A DNA stretch of 64,000 nt. Source: SAR202 cluster bacterium bin22 (lineage in GTDB: Bacteria; Chloroflexota; Dehalococcoidia; Lucifugimonadales; UBA3495). Location: assembly GCA_002238505.1 (NCBI GenBank), contig MPMM01000018.1:1-64000 (forward strand). The letters are read 5' to 3'. Both the position numbers and the translations under genes were made by a program. Positions within the stretch are counted from its first letter, which is position 1. Every line of letters begins with the position of its first letter. The notes beneath the pieces were generated by a model. It searched no databases. It saw only the letters and a list, made by a program, of their open reading frames with translations, and was not told where the DNA came from. This document shows positions 38,636-49,239 of the stretch, one piece after another.

Positions 38636-39713
38636 TAACCCCAATACTGGCACAGCACCAATATTTCGCACGAGGCGCGACGCTGACATCACCAGACACG
38701 TCTATAAACGGCATCCCGTCCTAGTTAGCCGCTTGAACGGCAATGAAAAAAAGACATGGCCAGTCAGGTTCAAGCAGGGTTTATTCAACATGACCTCCGA
38801 CTCTCACCTGTTTCGCACAGCAGCCCAGATAGAGACAGAGGGATATTATCCCATTGAAGCTAACCGCTGGGAAAAAGCAGAGAATTTCTATCTACCCTTG
38901 TACGAGGGGAAAATGGTCCAAGCCTACGACCACCGGGCAGCCAGTGTGGTTGTTAACCCCAAGAACCTCAATCGCCCAGCTCAACCCCAAGAAGCCACTG
39001 AAGAACAACATAAGAATCCGAGTTGGCTGCCTACTCCTCAGTTCTGGGTCAGAGCAGATGCTTGGGAATGGCAATGGCCGCTGGAATGGGTATTGGGATT
39101 CAAGGATATAACGGCACCCACCAATCGGCGGACAATGATTGCCAGCCTTTTCCCCAGAGCCATGTTCGGAAACAAGCTGCCTATCTTTCTCCCGATAGAC
39201 GGTGAACCCACTGAAACAGCAGCAACCTATAAGGAATGTGGTCCGATTCTGGCTGCAAACCTAAACAGTATTACATATGACTTTATTACCAGGCAAAAAT
39301 TGCAGGGACAGACTCTGAACTGGTACATCATAGAACAGCTACCCGTAATTGCACCTGAGCATTACGACCGCCTCTTCGGGACCATCACGGCCCGGGACCT
39401 GGTCCGCGACCACGTTCTACGCCTCACCTACACGGCCAACGACATGACTCCCTTCGCCAGGGACCTGGGATATGAGGGTCCACCGTTCATCTGGAATGAT
39501 GACGAAAGACGCCACCTGCGCGCCAGGCTTGATGCCCTATACTTCCACCTATACGGCCTCTCCAAAGAGGATGCAGAGTACATATTGAGCACATTCCCCA
39601 TCGTCCAACGGGAAGATGAAGCCCAGTTCGGGTCCTACCGCACCCGAGACCTAGTTCTGGCTTACATGAGCGCTTTAGCAGCGGGAGATACAGAGACAAG
39701 AATTGCCATATAA
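38636..39713 (+). pseudogene. C-terminal fragment of a type IIG/Eco57I-like R-M enzyme truncated at the IS junction
   Basis: Open frame starts at the IS end: VNPNTGTAPIFRTRRDADITRHVYKRHPVL...; ends ARDLGYEGPPFIWNDDERRHLRARLDALYFHLYGLSKEDAEYILSTFPIVQ. Confidence 0.75.
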
Positions 39714-39760
39714 AAAGACCGGCACGCCGGAGAACAGTCAACAGCTATTCCCCACCTATC

Positions 39761-39946
39761 ATGAACAGCAAATTAACCGAGAAGCAGAGGACTGAACTAA
39801 AAGCCTTGGAAGCTATCTCGGACGATGACATCGACCTCTCCGACATCCTGGAAAGCCTGGACTGGTCGGACGTCATCCACAACGCATACCGGTTGCTGAA
39901 AAAGGGCGCCCCACTGCCGAGAAGGAGTCAGGATCAAGGGACGTAG
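39761..39946 (+). CDS. Small hypothetical protein
   Basis: 61 aa, acidic N-terminal half, directly upstream of 39950. Confidence 0.4.
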   Translation: MNSKLTEKQRTELKALEAISDDDIDLSDILESLDWSDVIHNAYRLLKKGAPLPRRSQDQGT

Positions 39947-39949
39947 TAT

Positions 39950-40459
39950 ATGGAGACGCTACCGATTATGAGTGAAGAAGGGTTTGTGCTTATAAACAAA
40001 AGGATTGATCCTTGGTCTTGGCTGTTCCCAACCATTGAGTTTGCTGATGCCGTCCGTTATCTGCCTCCCATAGCCCTGTTTGGCACAATAATAAACTCTA
40101 TCGTAGATGGCCAGCCCGGAAGGACGCGTCAGCAGAACTGGAAAGTAAGGGTGGCATCAGAAGTCAAAGCAAGCAGGGGTTGTGAGCCTTGGGATTCCGG
40201 CGCCCAATACGCCATTAGCTTGGGGCTCAGTTTCCACCCCGCAAACCACGGCAATAGGCCGTTGGATGTTGAGAACTTCGTCAAGCCAATCATTGATGCG
40301 GTTGCTGCGGGTCTGTTTTGTCCGTCTCAGATGGATCCCAGTGACATTTCACATTGGGACTATGACGATTCGAACTTTAGGACCTTGCTAATCCATCGAC
40401 TCACCGACGCCAGGAATCGTGAAGATGAGGGCATAGTCATTTCCGTATCTTCAAAGTAG
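39950..40459 (+). CDS. Hypothetical protein with RusA-like pattern
   Basis: RPLDVENFVKPIIDAVAAGLF...DYDDSNFRTLLIHRLTDA...EGIVISVSS. Confidence 0.45.
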   Translation: METLPIMSEEGFVLINKRIDPWSWLFPTIEFADAVRYLPPIALFGTIINSIVDGQPGRTRQQNWKVRVASEVKASRGCEPWDSGAQYAISLGLSFHPANHGNRPLDVENFVKPIIDAVAAGLFCPSQMDPSDISHWDYDDSNFRTLLIHRLTDARNREDEGIVISVSSK

Positions 40460-40529
40460 GGAAGCGAACGCAATCCTGGCTACTACTTTCCCGTTCTTGA
40501 CACAGTTCTCATAGCCAAGATATGACATC

Positions 40530-40645
40530 CCCTATCTCTTCAGGACCAGTACAACTATGCCACTGGCCAGGGTGGCAACAACCCGCAGGATGTCCGGCCA
40601 GTTCCGCCCGATGAGGTCCTTCCGGATTTTGTTGGGGGTCAATCC
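40530..40645 (-). pseudogene. Possible Tn3 TnpA C-terminal fragment
   Basis: Minus-strand reading LTPNKIRKDLIGRNWPDILRVVATLASGIVVLVLKR resembles the ...I..NW.D.LRvvaslasG motif of Tn3 transposases. Confidence 0.4.
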
Positions 40646-40794
40646 GACCGAAGGATGGACGCTGCCGGGACGGGTCGTAGCCGTGAGACTGTCGGCTTTC
40701 CAGCAATGGCCCGGAAGTGTAGAATACCAATCGTGAACAGACGCCTTTCAGGGGAGCCGAAACAGCGGCGTTGCCGCCAATTGCCAGGTGCGAT

Positions 40795-41541
40795 ATGAGC
40801 ACACCCGACACCTTTGCCAGCAAGCCCAAAGTCCGGGGCCGCTTCCGGCTACCGGACCCGCCGGAATGCCCGGAAGACAAGATGACCAGCTTCGACCACC
40901 TGACCATCAACGGCAACGCCCACCACCTGGCGTTGCACCTGGGCAGCCCCGAAACCACCCTGGTGGCCGGCGACCGATATCTGGTAGTTCGACCCACCCG
41001 GAACCTGGCCGGGAGCCGGTATCCCGACCTGCTGGTGGCCTTTGGTGTGCATCCGGCACTGTATAAAGCCAGCAACGGGTACATCATCGCCGAGCAGGCG
41101 GGGAAGCCGCCGGACTTCGTGCTGGAGATAGCGTCGGAGAGCACTGGAGGCGTTGACGTGGGGGCGAAACGCGATGACTACGCCGCCCTGGGCATCCCGG
41201 AATACTGGCGGTTCGACGAGACGGAGACGGGCCGGCATCACGGGGCACGGCTGGCGGGAGACCGGCTGGAGGACGGGGAGTACTCTCCCGTACCCATAGA
41301 CGAACTGCCCGATGGGAGCTTGCAGGGATACAGCGCCGTCCTGAACCTCAGTCTGAGGTGGGAGCGGGGCGAGCTGGTGTTCTACGATCCGGCCACGGAG
41401 CAACGCATCGCCACCTTTGAGGATGAACGCGCCAGGGCCGACGCTGCCGAAGCCGAACGCAACGCGGAGCGGACTTCCCGCACCGCCGCCGAAGCCCGCA
41501 TCCGGGAGTTGGAAGAGCAACTTCGCCAACAGGGCGCATGA
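40795..41541 (+). CDS. Uma2-family (DUF820) putative endonuclease with coiled-coil C-terminus
   Basis: RYPDLLVAFG; PDFVLEIASESTGGVDVGAKRDDYAALGIPEYWRFDE. Confidence 0.85.
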   Translation: MSTPDTFASKPKVRGRFRLPDPPECPEDKMTSFDHLTINGNAHHLALHLGSPETTLVAGDRYLVVRPTRNLAGSRYPDLLVAFGVHPALYKASNGYIIAEQAGKPPDFVLEIASESTGGVDVGAKRDDYAALGIPEYWRFDETETGRHHGARLAGDRLEDGEYSPVPIDELPDGSLQGYSAVLNLSLRWERGELVFYDPATEQRIATFEDERARADAAEAERNAERTSRTAAEARIRELEEQLRQQGA

Positions 41542-41728
41542 CGCCGCAAGGTTGACCAGTTTCGCACGGTAAGCCGTCCCGCCAGGGGTATGCTTCAAGG
41601 AATCCCCGGGCCACGCTGACTGCGGCGGTCCTCTTGCCGGTTCTTCCCCCGCCGCCATCCCATACTCTACCCGAGGACTGGTGAGAAGGTAAAGGGTTCG
41701 CTAGTCAGCATATTCTATGCTCGCGTGT

Positions 41729-42151
41729 TTATTGATTGGAAGACAATCTGGCGAACTTAGTTCGCCAAGCTTCCGCCTCTTCAGACCTGGTTAAGTTTGA
41801 GATCGCAGTCTCAACCTCCGACTCAAACTCCCCATATGCGTTAAATCGGTGCACGTTCTTTAGGAATCCGTGATAATCCCTGATTCTAAACTGGGACCGC
41901 AGAAGTGCTGAGACATCATAGCCAACATCGATCTTGTGCTTGTGGACCAATGCCAGCAATTCTCCGGGCCTTGGCCCAATCATCTTCTTCCCCATTTTGA
42001 CCAGAGATTCAGAGAACTCATCCAGTGAATAACCCATTCTGCGGCAGTGCGCCAGGGCTTTCCTGAATTCCCCCTTTTCAAATAGAGCTGCTATTTCGTA
42101 TGGTTTGATGCGACTGGGTTCGTTTCTCTTCGGTTTGAACTCCCTCAACAT
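41729..42151 (-). CDS. Hypothetical helical protein downstream of the RelE-like/UvrD fusion
   Basis: 140 aa; 12-nt gap from the upstream helicase gene. Confidence 0.5.
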   Translation of the reverse strand: MLREFKPKRNEPSRIKPYEIAALFEKGEFRKALAHCRRMGYSLDEFSESLVKMGKKMIGPRPGELLALVHKHKIDVGYDVSALLRSQFRIRDYHGFLKNVHRFNAYGEFESEVETAISNLTRSEEAEAWRTKFARLSSNQ

Positions 42152-42163
42152 GATTCCTGGCTC

Positions 42164-43717
42164 CTAAGGCATCTGAAACACTATCAGCCGGTCCCGGGCC
42201 CTGGTGAGTGCCACGTATATATCGATGGCACGTCCCACCCGGTCGACCCGGCGCCCAATTGGAGGCGTGCAGAGCACTATTGCCTTTCTCTCATGTCCCT
42301 TGATGTCCCTGGGCGATGTGATTAGTATCTTTTCCCTGTCGTGCAAATCAGGCGAGGTCCTGATGCCGAACTTTTTAAGCTGGGCCGAGACATCCCTCAA
42401 ATTCTCCCTTGCGTTGCCGTTCAGAATCAGGCCTATATCGTTGTCCCCATAGTCCTTCCGCAACGCCCGAATCGCGGTAGCGATCCTAATTCCGAGTTCC
42501 TCTCGGTTTCTTACCTCCTCGGAAACGACCTGTCCCGCCTCAAAAATGGGCAAGTTCGACCCAAGGTCGCCAGGAAGCACCTCGTCTAGAGCGTTTCTGT
42601 AGAATTCGATGATCTCTCTTGAGTTCCTGTAATTGATATGGAAAGACATCCTGCCGATATTGGGTATGGAGCCAACACTGGAGTGCCACAAATTAAGTCG
42701 TTCCTTGAAACGGGCTGAATCTCCCGAAGGGATGTTTCCCCCGATTTGGTTAAGGTCATAGAACAAGGTTATGCCGGTGTTCAGGTCGGACAGTACCTGA
42801 CCCAGGTGAGAGAACCAGGCAGGGGTAAATTCCTGTCCTTCGTCGAAAACGATATGGTCGACCTCTTGTGCGAGCTCGACAAGTGCATCTCTGGAGTCAG
42901 GTATCAGGAAACAGCAGTCTGTACCAGTACCTTTGACCAACCGCTCCAGCATATCCCTTGACACCTCAAGAATTCTCTTGTTGGCACACACAAATCCAAC
43001 AGAGTGTTTCTGGGAGGCCAAGAATCCCAGGCGGTGCCATGCGCACACGGTTTTTCCGGTACCGGCCGACCCTTGGACGGCAATTCTGTGCTGGACAGGA
43101 AGTTCCACTACGTACCTTTGGGAGGGATGCAAGTAGAGTTCCCATTGTTCCATGTCGCCGCGCAATGCTGAATCGAAGTCCTCGCTGTCGTCAAAAACGG
43201 TGTACTTTGACCGCGGAATCGTCAAGCCGGTCGTTTCGTAGAGGGAAAGCGCGAAGCTCTGTATCCTCGTGTCTACTTCGTACAAAGCGTTGATGAATTC
43301 GTCCTCGTCTGTAACTCCTCTGAAAGAGTCCACCTGCTCTTGAGGAAGGCCCAGCGCCACCAGCGCATCAAAGACGTGACTTGCCTGTATTTTCTCATCG
43401 GCGATCTCGTATGGGACTTCTAGGCTGGCGTTTCTGTTGATGTGTGCGGCATCGGCCAAATCATGGTTAACGACCCTGACCGCCCGAAACCTTTCTCCTT
43501 CGATGGTGCAAAGCATGCGATAGTTCATATCAACTGCAATCGAAATAAAAGGCGAAGATTTCAGGCGGTGGACCCGCCACCCCGGGGTGGCTTCAGTCCT
43601 CATCGTTCTTGCATTCTGCCTCTTCGCTGCACGGAGAATTGTTCTGCATTTCCCTGCCAGACCAGAGCTCAGGCTGGAGAGGTCCGACAGAAAATCTTCG
43701 GAAATACTGACTTCCAT
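42164..43717 (-). CDS. RelE/ParE-like N-terminus fused to a UvrD/HelD-like helicase
   Basis: N-terminal VSISEDFLSDLSSLSSGLAGKCRTILRAAKRQ...PGWRVHRLKSSPFISIAVDMNYRMLCTIEGERFRAVRVVNHD; P-loop AVQGSAGTGKTVCAWHRL; VFDEGQEFTPAWF; ALTRARDRLIVF. Confidence 0.75.
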   Translation of the reverse strand: MEVSISEDFLSDLSSLSSGLAGKCRTILRAAKRQNARTMRTEATPGWRVHRLKSSPFISIAVDMNYRMLCTIEGERFRAVRVVNHDLADAAHINRNASLEVPYEIADEKIQASHVFDALVALGLPQEQVDSFRGVTDEDEFINALYEVDTRIQSFALSLYETTGLTIPRSKYTVFDDSEDFDSALRGDMEQWELYLHPSQRYVVELPVQHRIAVQGSAGTGKTVCAWHRLGFLASQKHSVGFVCANKRILEVSRDMLERLVKGTGTDCCFLIPDSRDALVELAQEVDHIVFDEGQEFTPAWFSHLGQVLSDLNTGITLFYDLNQIGGNIPSGDSARFKERLNLWHSSVGSIPNIGRMSFHINYRNSREIIEFYRNALDEVLPGDLGSNLPIFEAGQVVSEEVRNREELGIRIATAIRALRKDYGDNDIGLILNGNARENLRDVSAQLKKFGIRTSPDLHDREKILITSPRDIKGHERKAIVLCTPPIGRRVDRVGRAIDIYVALTRARDRLIVFQMP

Positions 43718-43750
43718 TGATACCCTCCGGCGTTTGTGGGTGGATTTATC

Positions 43751-43814
43751 CACCAGTGGGCCTGAGTGCGCGGTAGGCGGTACCGTGTTCGAGATGTGGC
43801 TGGGGGCTATGTGA
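43751..43814 (+). repeat. Copy B of the GPECxVGGTxFEMWLG ORF tail
   Basis: agtgggcctgagtgcgcggtaggcggtaccgtgttcgagatgtggctgggggctatgtga; mostly synonymous differences from 24248..24318. Confidence 0.6.
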
Positions 43815-44006
43815 AGTGAAGCCCTCCGGCCTGATTTTCGTGCCTATCCGGACCCGAAGCACACGACATTGAGAGGACCATTTGCCAAGACAACTTCGCC
43901 TCGGTGTCTTCCCCTTCGGTATCTGTTAGCCGTTGCGGGCGCCTAGTGTGGTCCGCTAGACTCTTCGGTTTTACGGGAAGGCGTGCCAGAGCGGATATGT
44001 TCTCCG

Positions 44007-44459
44007 TTATGCTCTACTCGCATCGTCGGGCTCGCGGAATAGCCAGCCCCGTAGATTGGCGGATGCGCGTAATTCCCTCGCTATCCGTTTTACACTCATA
44101 GTAGTAGTTATCTTGCGAAAATCGATCAAGATGTGCTCTTGAAAATTAGCCCGAGGTTCCTCATAAACGGGGAGTGATTTCTCTACACACTCAGCCACCG
44201 TAACCGCGACTACGCCGACCGATTGGAAACCCAAGCCAGTCGTATAATGTGTCCAAGCATCGCGTGGGGTGATGCGGTCTCCATCGTAGACTGAGAGGCG
44301 CCCCTTGTCCTTCTGGGTTGGACGGAAAGCTTGGGATGTAACATGCCCTGCCTTGACCCAGCTGCGAGGAATTTGTCTAAGCAGCCAAGTATTATCCTCC
44401 AATTTACCTCTTCGCATGTTCTCGGACAACCGAGGCGAGCCATGACCAATTCGCGCCAT
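44007..44459 (-). CDS. Hypothetical protein
   Basis: 150 aa, overlaps the 3' end of the upstream 415-aa gene. Confidence 0.5.
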   Translation of the reverse strand: MARIGHGSPRLSENMRRGKLEDNTWLLRQIPRSWVKAGHVTSQAFRPTQKDKGRLSVYDGDRITPRDAWTHYTTGLGFQSVGVVAVTVAECVEKSLPVYEEPRANFQEHILIDFRKITTTMSVKRIARELRASANLRGWLFREPDDASRA

Positions 44460-45651
44460 CTGACAAGTCCAGTTCTCGCTCCTCTTCGATGGATTCGTCT
44501 AACCAGAAATAAGTACCAAGTCTGCTGGACAGGTCTATTCTAACCTCTATGTTTATTTCCTCAAATATCCACTCAGCTTGAACCCCACCGTCTTCTGTCG
44601 GAAAAAGGTAAGGTCTCGGCAGGTCCGTTGGGTAATGTCGCTCAAAGGATCGATTCAGCCAATCCAGACCTTCCTTAAAAGGGGCCGCGCCTCCTCCCTC
44701 CAGCCAACCATCCTCTAACGATCGCAGTTCATCGAGTTGCCTCGTAATGTCCAGTGCCTCTTCGATGTCGTTGCGGGTGGAATCCCCGATGATCGGCTGA
44801 GTCTCGCTTGGACGGATTACCTCTGTCCTTTCATAGTCGCCCATCTCGGCGAGCGTTGCGACATCAATCACTTCATTCCAGTGCGCTGGATGCAAAATCT
44901 CAACATTGTCTATTAGATTGAAAGTGAAATGCGGCTCACGACGGCCAGTTTGTGCGAATCCGTCAACTTGCAGTCGCGTCCCACTCGCATAGCCTATCAG
45001 AGCCTCAAGCACTAGGTGGCGATGATCCGAGGACATGGGTGCGGCAGCAATCTTTCCATCCTCCAACTGCATTCTGAATGTCATCGTGAGCTGGTCAGCA
45101 GTTGAGACCTGGCCGGAAACGGACAGTCTCCTGGTTGGCTCTGCAATTGATGGTGCATTGGACCCAACCAATTGATCCCCTTGAAGTATTCTGCTCCGCT
45201 TCGAGAGCCTGACGGGAGATGACAGGGACCTCCCCGTGATTTCTATAACGTCGCCCTCGTGGAGTCCACTCCCGATCCTCCTGAGACCTGCCAGAACTTG
45301 GCGAGGCGTCTCGTCTGGAAGTTCTTCCTCCATCCCCAAAATGTCGGTCAAGGCAGCGCAGCCGAAGTTGAAGTAGCGTCGGGCATCGAATGACGCTTGA
45401 CGAGTGAACACAACCTCAATGTCCGCCACCGCACTACCAACTTCTAGAGTGGTCAAGCTGAGTCCTGCTCCACTCGTCAAGCCTCTAGGCGGAGTTCGGC
45501 CATGGTGGTCCTCGATGTACTTGGCTCTTGCCAAAGCGACCGCCATCTCTTCAAGGCTCGAGATGCGCTTCAAGAACCCAAAAGGTATGGCGTGTTCGTC
45601 AAAGCTCGCACCAGTCAGCCGCAACCGTATAAATGCCTCGATATTCATCAC
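44404..45651 (-). CDS. Hypothetical protein
   Basis: 415-aa uninterrupted ORF; no family recognised with confidence. Confidence 0.6.
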   Translation of the reverse strand: MMNIEAFIRLRLTGASFDEHAIPFGFLKRISSLEEMAVALARAKYIEDHHGRTPPRGLTSGAGLSLTTLEVGSAVADIEVVFTRQASFDARRYFNFGCAALTDILGMEEELPDETPRQVLAGLRRIGSGLHEGDVIEITGRSLSSPVRLSKRSRILQGDQLVGSNAPSIAEPTRRLSVSGQVSTADQLTMTFRMQLEDGKIAAAPMSSDHRHLVLEALIGYASGTRLQVDGFAQTGRREPHFTFNLIDNVEILHPAHWNEVIDVATLAEMGDYERTEVIRPSETQPIIGDSTRNDIEEALDITRQLDELRSLEDGWLEGGGAAPFKEGLDWLNRSFERHYPTDLPRPYLFPTEDGGVQAEWIFEEINIEVRIDLSSRLGTYFWLDESIEEERELDLSDGANWSWLASVVREHAKR

Positions 45652-46168
45652 CCCCTCGTCCTTCTTCAGACATTTGAGTCAAAAGTTGTCATTGCCCCTG
45701 ACCAACAATCGGTCAGAGCAACACCGTCGGGAGTGCCCCAAATTCTACTCGACGCCCTCAGCACAGGCAAGGACGCCGTCCCAGGGTAGGATATCAACGA
45801 AAAGAAGCAAAGCACCTGGAGGTCACTGGCCCACTATCTCCCGGCCATTGACAGTCTGACCCATGATGACGCGAGAACACTCCCAGTTCTGGCGCTCCGC
45901 CATGTTTCCATGTCCTTCCGCCCCCCATCGTTCCAAGTTTGCAATTCCCTGAACCAGACGGTCATTAGCGCCAAGTCGCTCACTCCCTCAAGCCCGCAGT
46001 GGACAAGGCTACTCCCAAATGGCTATCCGAAGGCCAGATCCAACTGGTAGCCATCACCGATTCTGCCCCTTACCTCTGGACACATCGGACATTCGCAGCA
46101 GATAGGAGTATTCGACGGCGGTCTCAACTCCAGTTCGACCGGGTTTAGGAGAGGTCCAGACTGCACCG

Positions 46169-47233
46169 TCAGCAGATTATGTCTTGGTTTTCTCTCTTTC
46201 TGAGTATCAGCGCCAGAGTAACGATTACGAAGGTTGCTACCCCCGCTGCGAAGGCTATGGTGCTGGCCACTCCGATAGCGATGACTTGTAAGCCTTCGCC
46301 TGCATTACATCCAAAGACTATGATTATGGCCGGTATCATTGTTACCAAGATCATGATAAACAGAACAATAGCAGCGGCCAACGCAGGTACGAACAATATC
46401 CGCAATATCCTGTGTCTTTGGGCCGCAAGATACGTGAATGGCGCAAACGCCAAAATGGTGACGGCGATAACAATGTCCAGCGCGCTGACGCTTTCGTTTC
46501 CAGCAGCGGTAATCGCCTGGTCCAATTGCATGTATCCACCTACTAAAGACACGATCATTCCCGCGATTACCATGTAGTTCTTCAAGCTGTGCTGTGATGT
46601 AACAGTAGCCGCAGACGTCAATCCTACACCGGCGAATACCAGCAATAGAGAGCGAGTTGGCGAAGAAAATTCCTCGAACGATACTGCGATCAGGCCTACC
46701 AGGCCCATGAAGATAGCCACGCCGATCCGCATGGCTGAGATGAGTCCTTCCTTCCCTTCCAGGGGTTTCTCAATCGGCTGCTGCTCGGCCGTACCCGGTT
46801 GTATTCTGCCGGTCACGTATTCAATCACTGTGGCCACAATTGCAATTGCCCCGGCAGCCGTAAGGCCGGCCACGACGCCGCCTGTCCAGTTGCACTGTTC
46901 GGTTGCCCAACTCAGAGTGGTTGTGATTGCGATTCCGATTGCCGTGGATCCATTGGCTACGGTCGGGTGTCTTGAAGCTTGCTGATATGTAAAATACGCG
47001 ACAGCTACCACCGCGATGGCCAGGAATGCAATGAGCATTCCAAGTGTCAGCCATCTTGGAATGAAACCACTCCATCCGCTCAGTGACTCATAACCTCCCT
47101 GTCTCTCCACCCCCAAGTAAACGAAGAGGAGGAAGAGGAACCCGGCCACAACCGGTGGAAAGACCTTAGCGGTGCATGCGTTAACCTGTTTGAGACGCCT
47201 CCACCAGGTTGTTGCAAGGTCGCGGGGTTTCAT
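46169..47233 (-). CDS. Polytopic membrane protein
   Basis: 354 aa with multiple hydrophobic segments; ATGA overlap with the wHTH gene. Confidence 0.7.
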   Translation of the reverse strand: MKPRDLATTWWRRLKQVNACTAKVFPPVVAGFLFLLFVYLGVERQGGYESLSGWSGFIPRWLTLGMLIAFLAIAVVAVAYFTYQQASRHPTVANGSTAIGIAITTTLSWATEQCNWTGGVVAGLTAAGAIAIVATVIEYVTGRIQPGTAEQQPIEKPLEGKEGLISAMRIGVAIFMGLVGLIAVSFEEFSSPTRSLLLVFAGVGLTSAATVTSQHSLKNYMVIAGMIVSLVGGYMQLDQAITAAGNESVSALDIVIAVTILAFAPFTYLAAQRHRILRILFVPALAAAIVLFIMILVTMIPAIIIVFGCNAGEGLQVIAIGVASTIAFAAGVATFVIVTLALILRKRENQDIIC

Positions 47234-47547
47234 TCCGGCTCCTCCTGCTCCGGTGTCTCACCCACCGCCATCCAGTACCCGACCCGTGGCTCGGCGAGGA
47301 TGTACCTGGGGTTCTCGCCGTCCTCGCCCAGCTTCTTGCGCAGGTGCATGCGCAGCGCCTGCAGGTTGCCAGGCTTGCCCGGGCTCCACACCCGCCGGAG
47401 CAGGCGGTCGTGGGGCACCACCCGCCCCGCCTCCAGCGACAGCGCCGCCAGCAGGTCGAACTCGGTGGCAGTCAGGTCCACCGGATTACCCGACAGGGTC
47501 ACCCGCTGTCCCACGTCAAGCATTAGTGCCGAATCCTGTTGCCTCAC
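47230..47547 (-). pseudogene. Winged-helix (OmpR/PhoB C-terminal type) DNA-binding protein, 5' end split by IS
   Basis: VTLSGNPVDLTATEFDLLAALSLEAGRVVPHDRLLRRVWSPG...RMHLRKKLGEDGENPRYILAEPRVGYWM; ORF start lies inside the IS end. Confidence 0.7.
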
Positions 47548-49205
47548 TGAAGAATGTTACCGAAATCTCAGCACTTGGCGCCACTTTCAGCCAGCGCCAT
47601 TTCCGGCAATGATTGTTCGTCCCACAGAGTTTCACAGGAAACAGAGTAGACCAGTTTACTCGCCATGATGCTCCGCCATTGCTGAACCCGCCGCTGTAGA
47701 GTGCGCAGGTGAGCCCTCTCGAACCGGTCCGGATAAGTAGACTGCAACCGGTCCAGCAATACCACCGCGCTGGCGTCCGGGTCTTCCTGCAACCACCCCA
47801 GCACGTCGCACCACACACCTTCAAAGGGGTCTGGCCTTGTTCGCCAATTGTGCGGGGCTCTCACCTTCGGCGGCCGCGATGCCGCCCCTTCATCCTGCCG
47901 CCACCGGTCAGGCAGCCTGACCAGGAACCGTTCCAGGCTCTCGCCTCTGGGCGTGGACCTGATCTCCGGAGACACGATGGCCGCCAGCGCCGACCGGGTC
48001 TTCCGAATGGAGTGCAGCAGGGCTACCGGGTCCAACTGGGCGCGGCGCTCATTCAGGCTGGCCCTGGTATCAGCTTCGACCGTCTCATGCTGCATCACCC
48101 GCTCGCAGGGCGTGGCTGGCGAACTGTAGCGCTTGGTCACCACTGAGCCGTTGCGGGTCTTATCCATCAGCTTGAACGAGGGCTGGAAGTAGTTCACGTA
48201 CAGCCGCATGGCTCCGTGCAGGTGGGCTATGGTCTGTCCCGCCACCTGCCCCGAATACCGCTCATGCCCCAGAAAGCGCCGGATCACCGCCCCATTCTTC
48301 TGCTCGATCCACGCCTGGTCGTTCTTGCGGTAGGCTCGGGAACGGATGAACTCGATGCCCCGGTCGGAGCAGTACTCGGTGAGAGTCTCGTTGATGAACA
48401 CGCTGTCGTTGTCCGAGTCGATGCCCAGAACGGGAAAGGGCAGCTGTTTGGCTATGGCCTCCAGTCCTGTCACGACCAGGGATTGCTCCCGAGTCAATAG
48501 GGGCACCGCCTCGGTCCAGCCGGTGCACACCCGATGCGGACTACGGGGCTACCAGGCTGTAAATGAAGGACCCACCCATGTTGTCCCCGCAGTGAGCCAC
48601 CAGGTCAATTTCCAGGAAGCCCGGCGGAGGGGGGTTCCAATCGGCGAAGGTCCGGACGGGGATGTTCCGCCCCGGGCTCAGATTAGGTCGGCGTTTCCGC
48701 CGACTGGCCACCGTGGCGCGCACCGGTTTCAGCAGCCGGTCCAGCGTGGCCGCGCTGGCGGACAGCAGCCGCTCCCTGACCTCGGGGTCCAGGTCCAGGT
48801 GGCCGGTGGCGCTCCATGGACTCTACCAAGTAGGGCAGCGCCGCTTTCAGACGCTTTCCGCAGATACGGTCCGATGCTTCCCACACCAGGATCACCGCCT
48901 CCTGAACTGCCTCGTCGTAAATGCGCCGACCTTTCACCCCGGGTAGCTGGCCCACGGCATCGGCCGATTTTCCCAGCAGCCTGATGCCATGCTTCCGGTG
49001 ATGGCCGGTCACGGCAATGAACTCGTCGAGGATCCGGCCCTTGTCTCTCTTGGAAGCACCTTGATAGCGCTCTTGTATTGATGCCAGCAACTCCCGCTTT
49101 GCCATCCTGCTCATGCCTCCCGCCAAGTGATCGCCTCCCGACTCTTCGGTAGCATTCTATTTGAGGCAATCACTTTCTTAAAGTAACGTTTCCATTGAGG
49201 CAATG
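47537..49205 (-). mobile_element. Decayed insertion sequence with rve-type transposase (IS1202/ISNCY-like)
   Basis: Imperfect terminal repeats ttgcctcactgaagaatgttacc and cattgcctcaatggaaacgttactt; transposase in three frames: 48683..49126, 48541..48723, 47568..48530. Confidence 0.7.
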
Positions 49206-49239
49206 CGGTCTAACCGATTGCGGTTGTCCTGCTCGGTCG

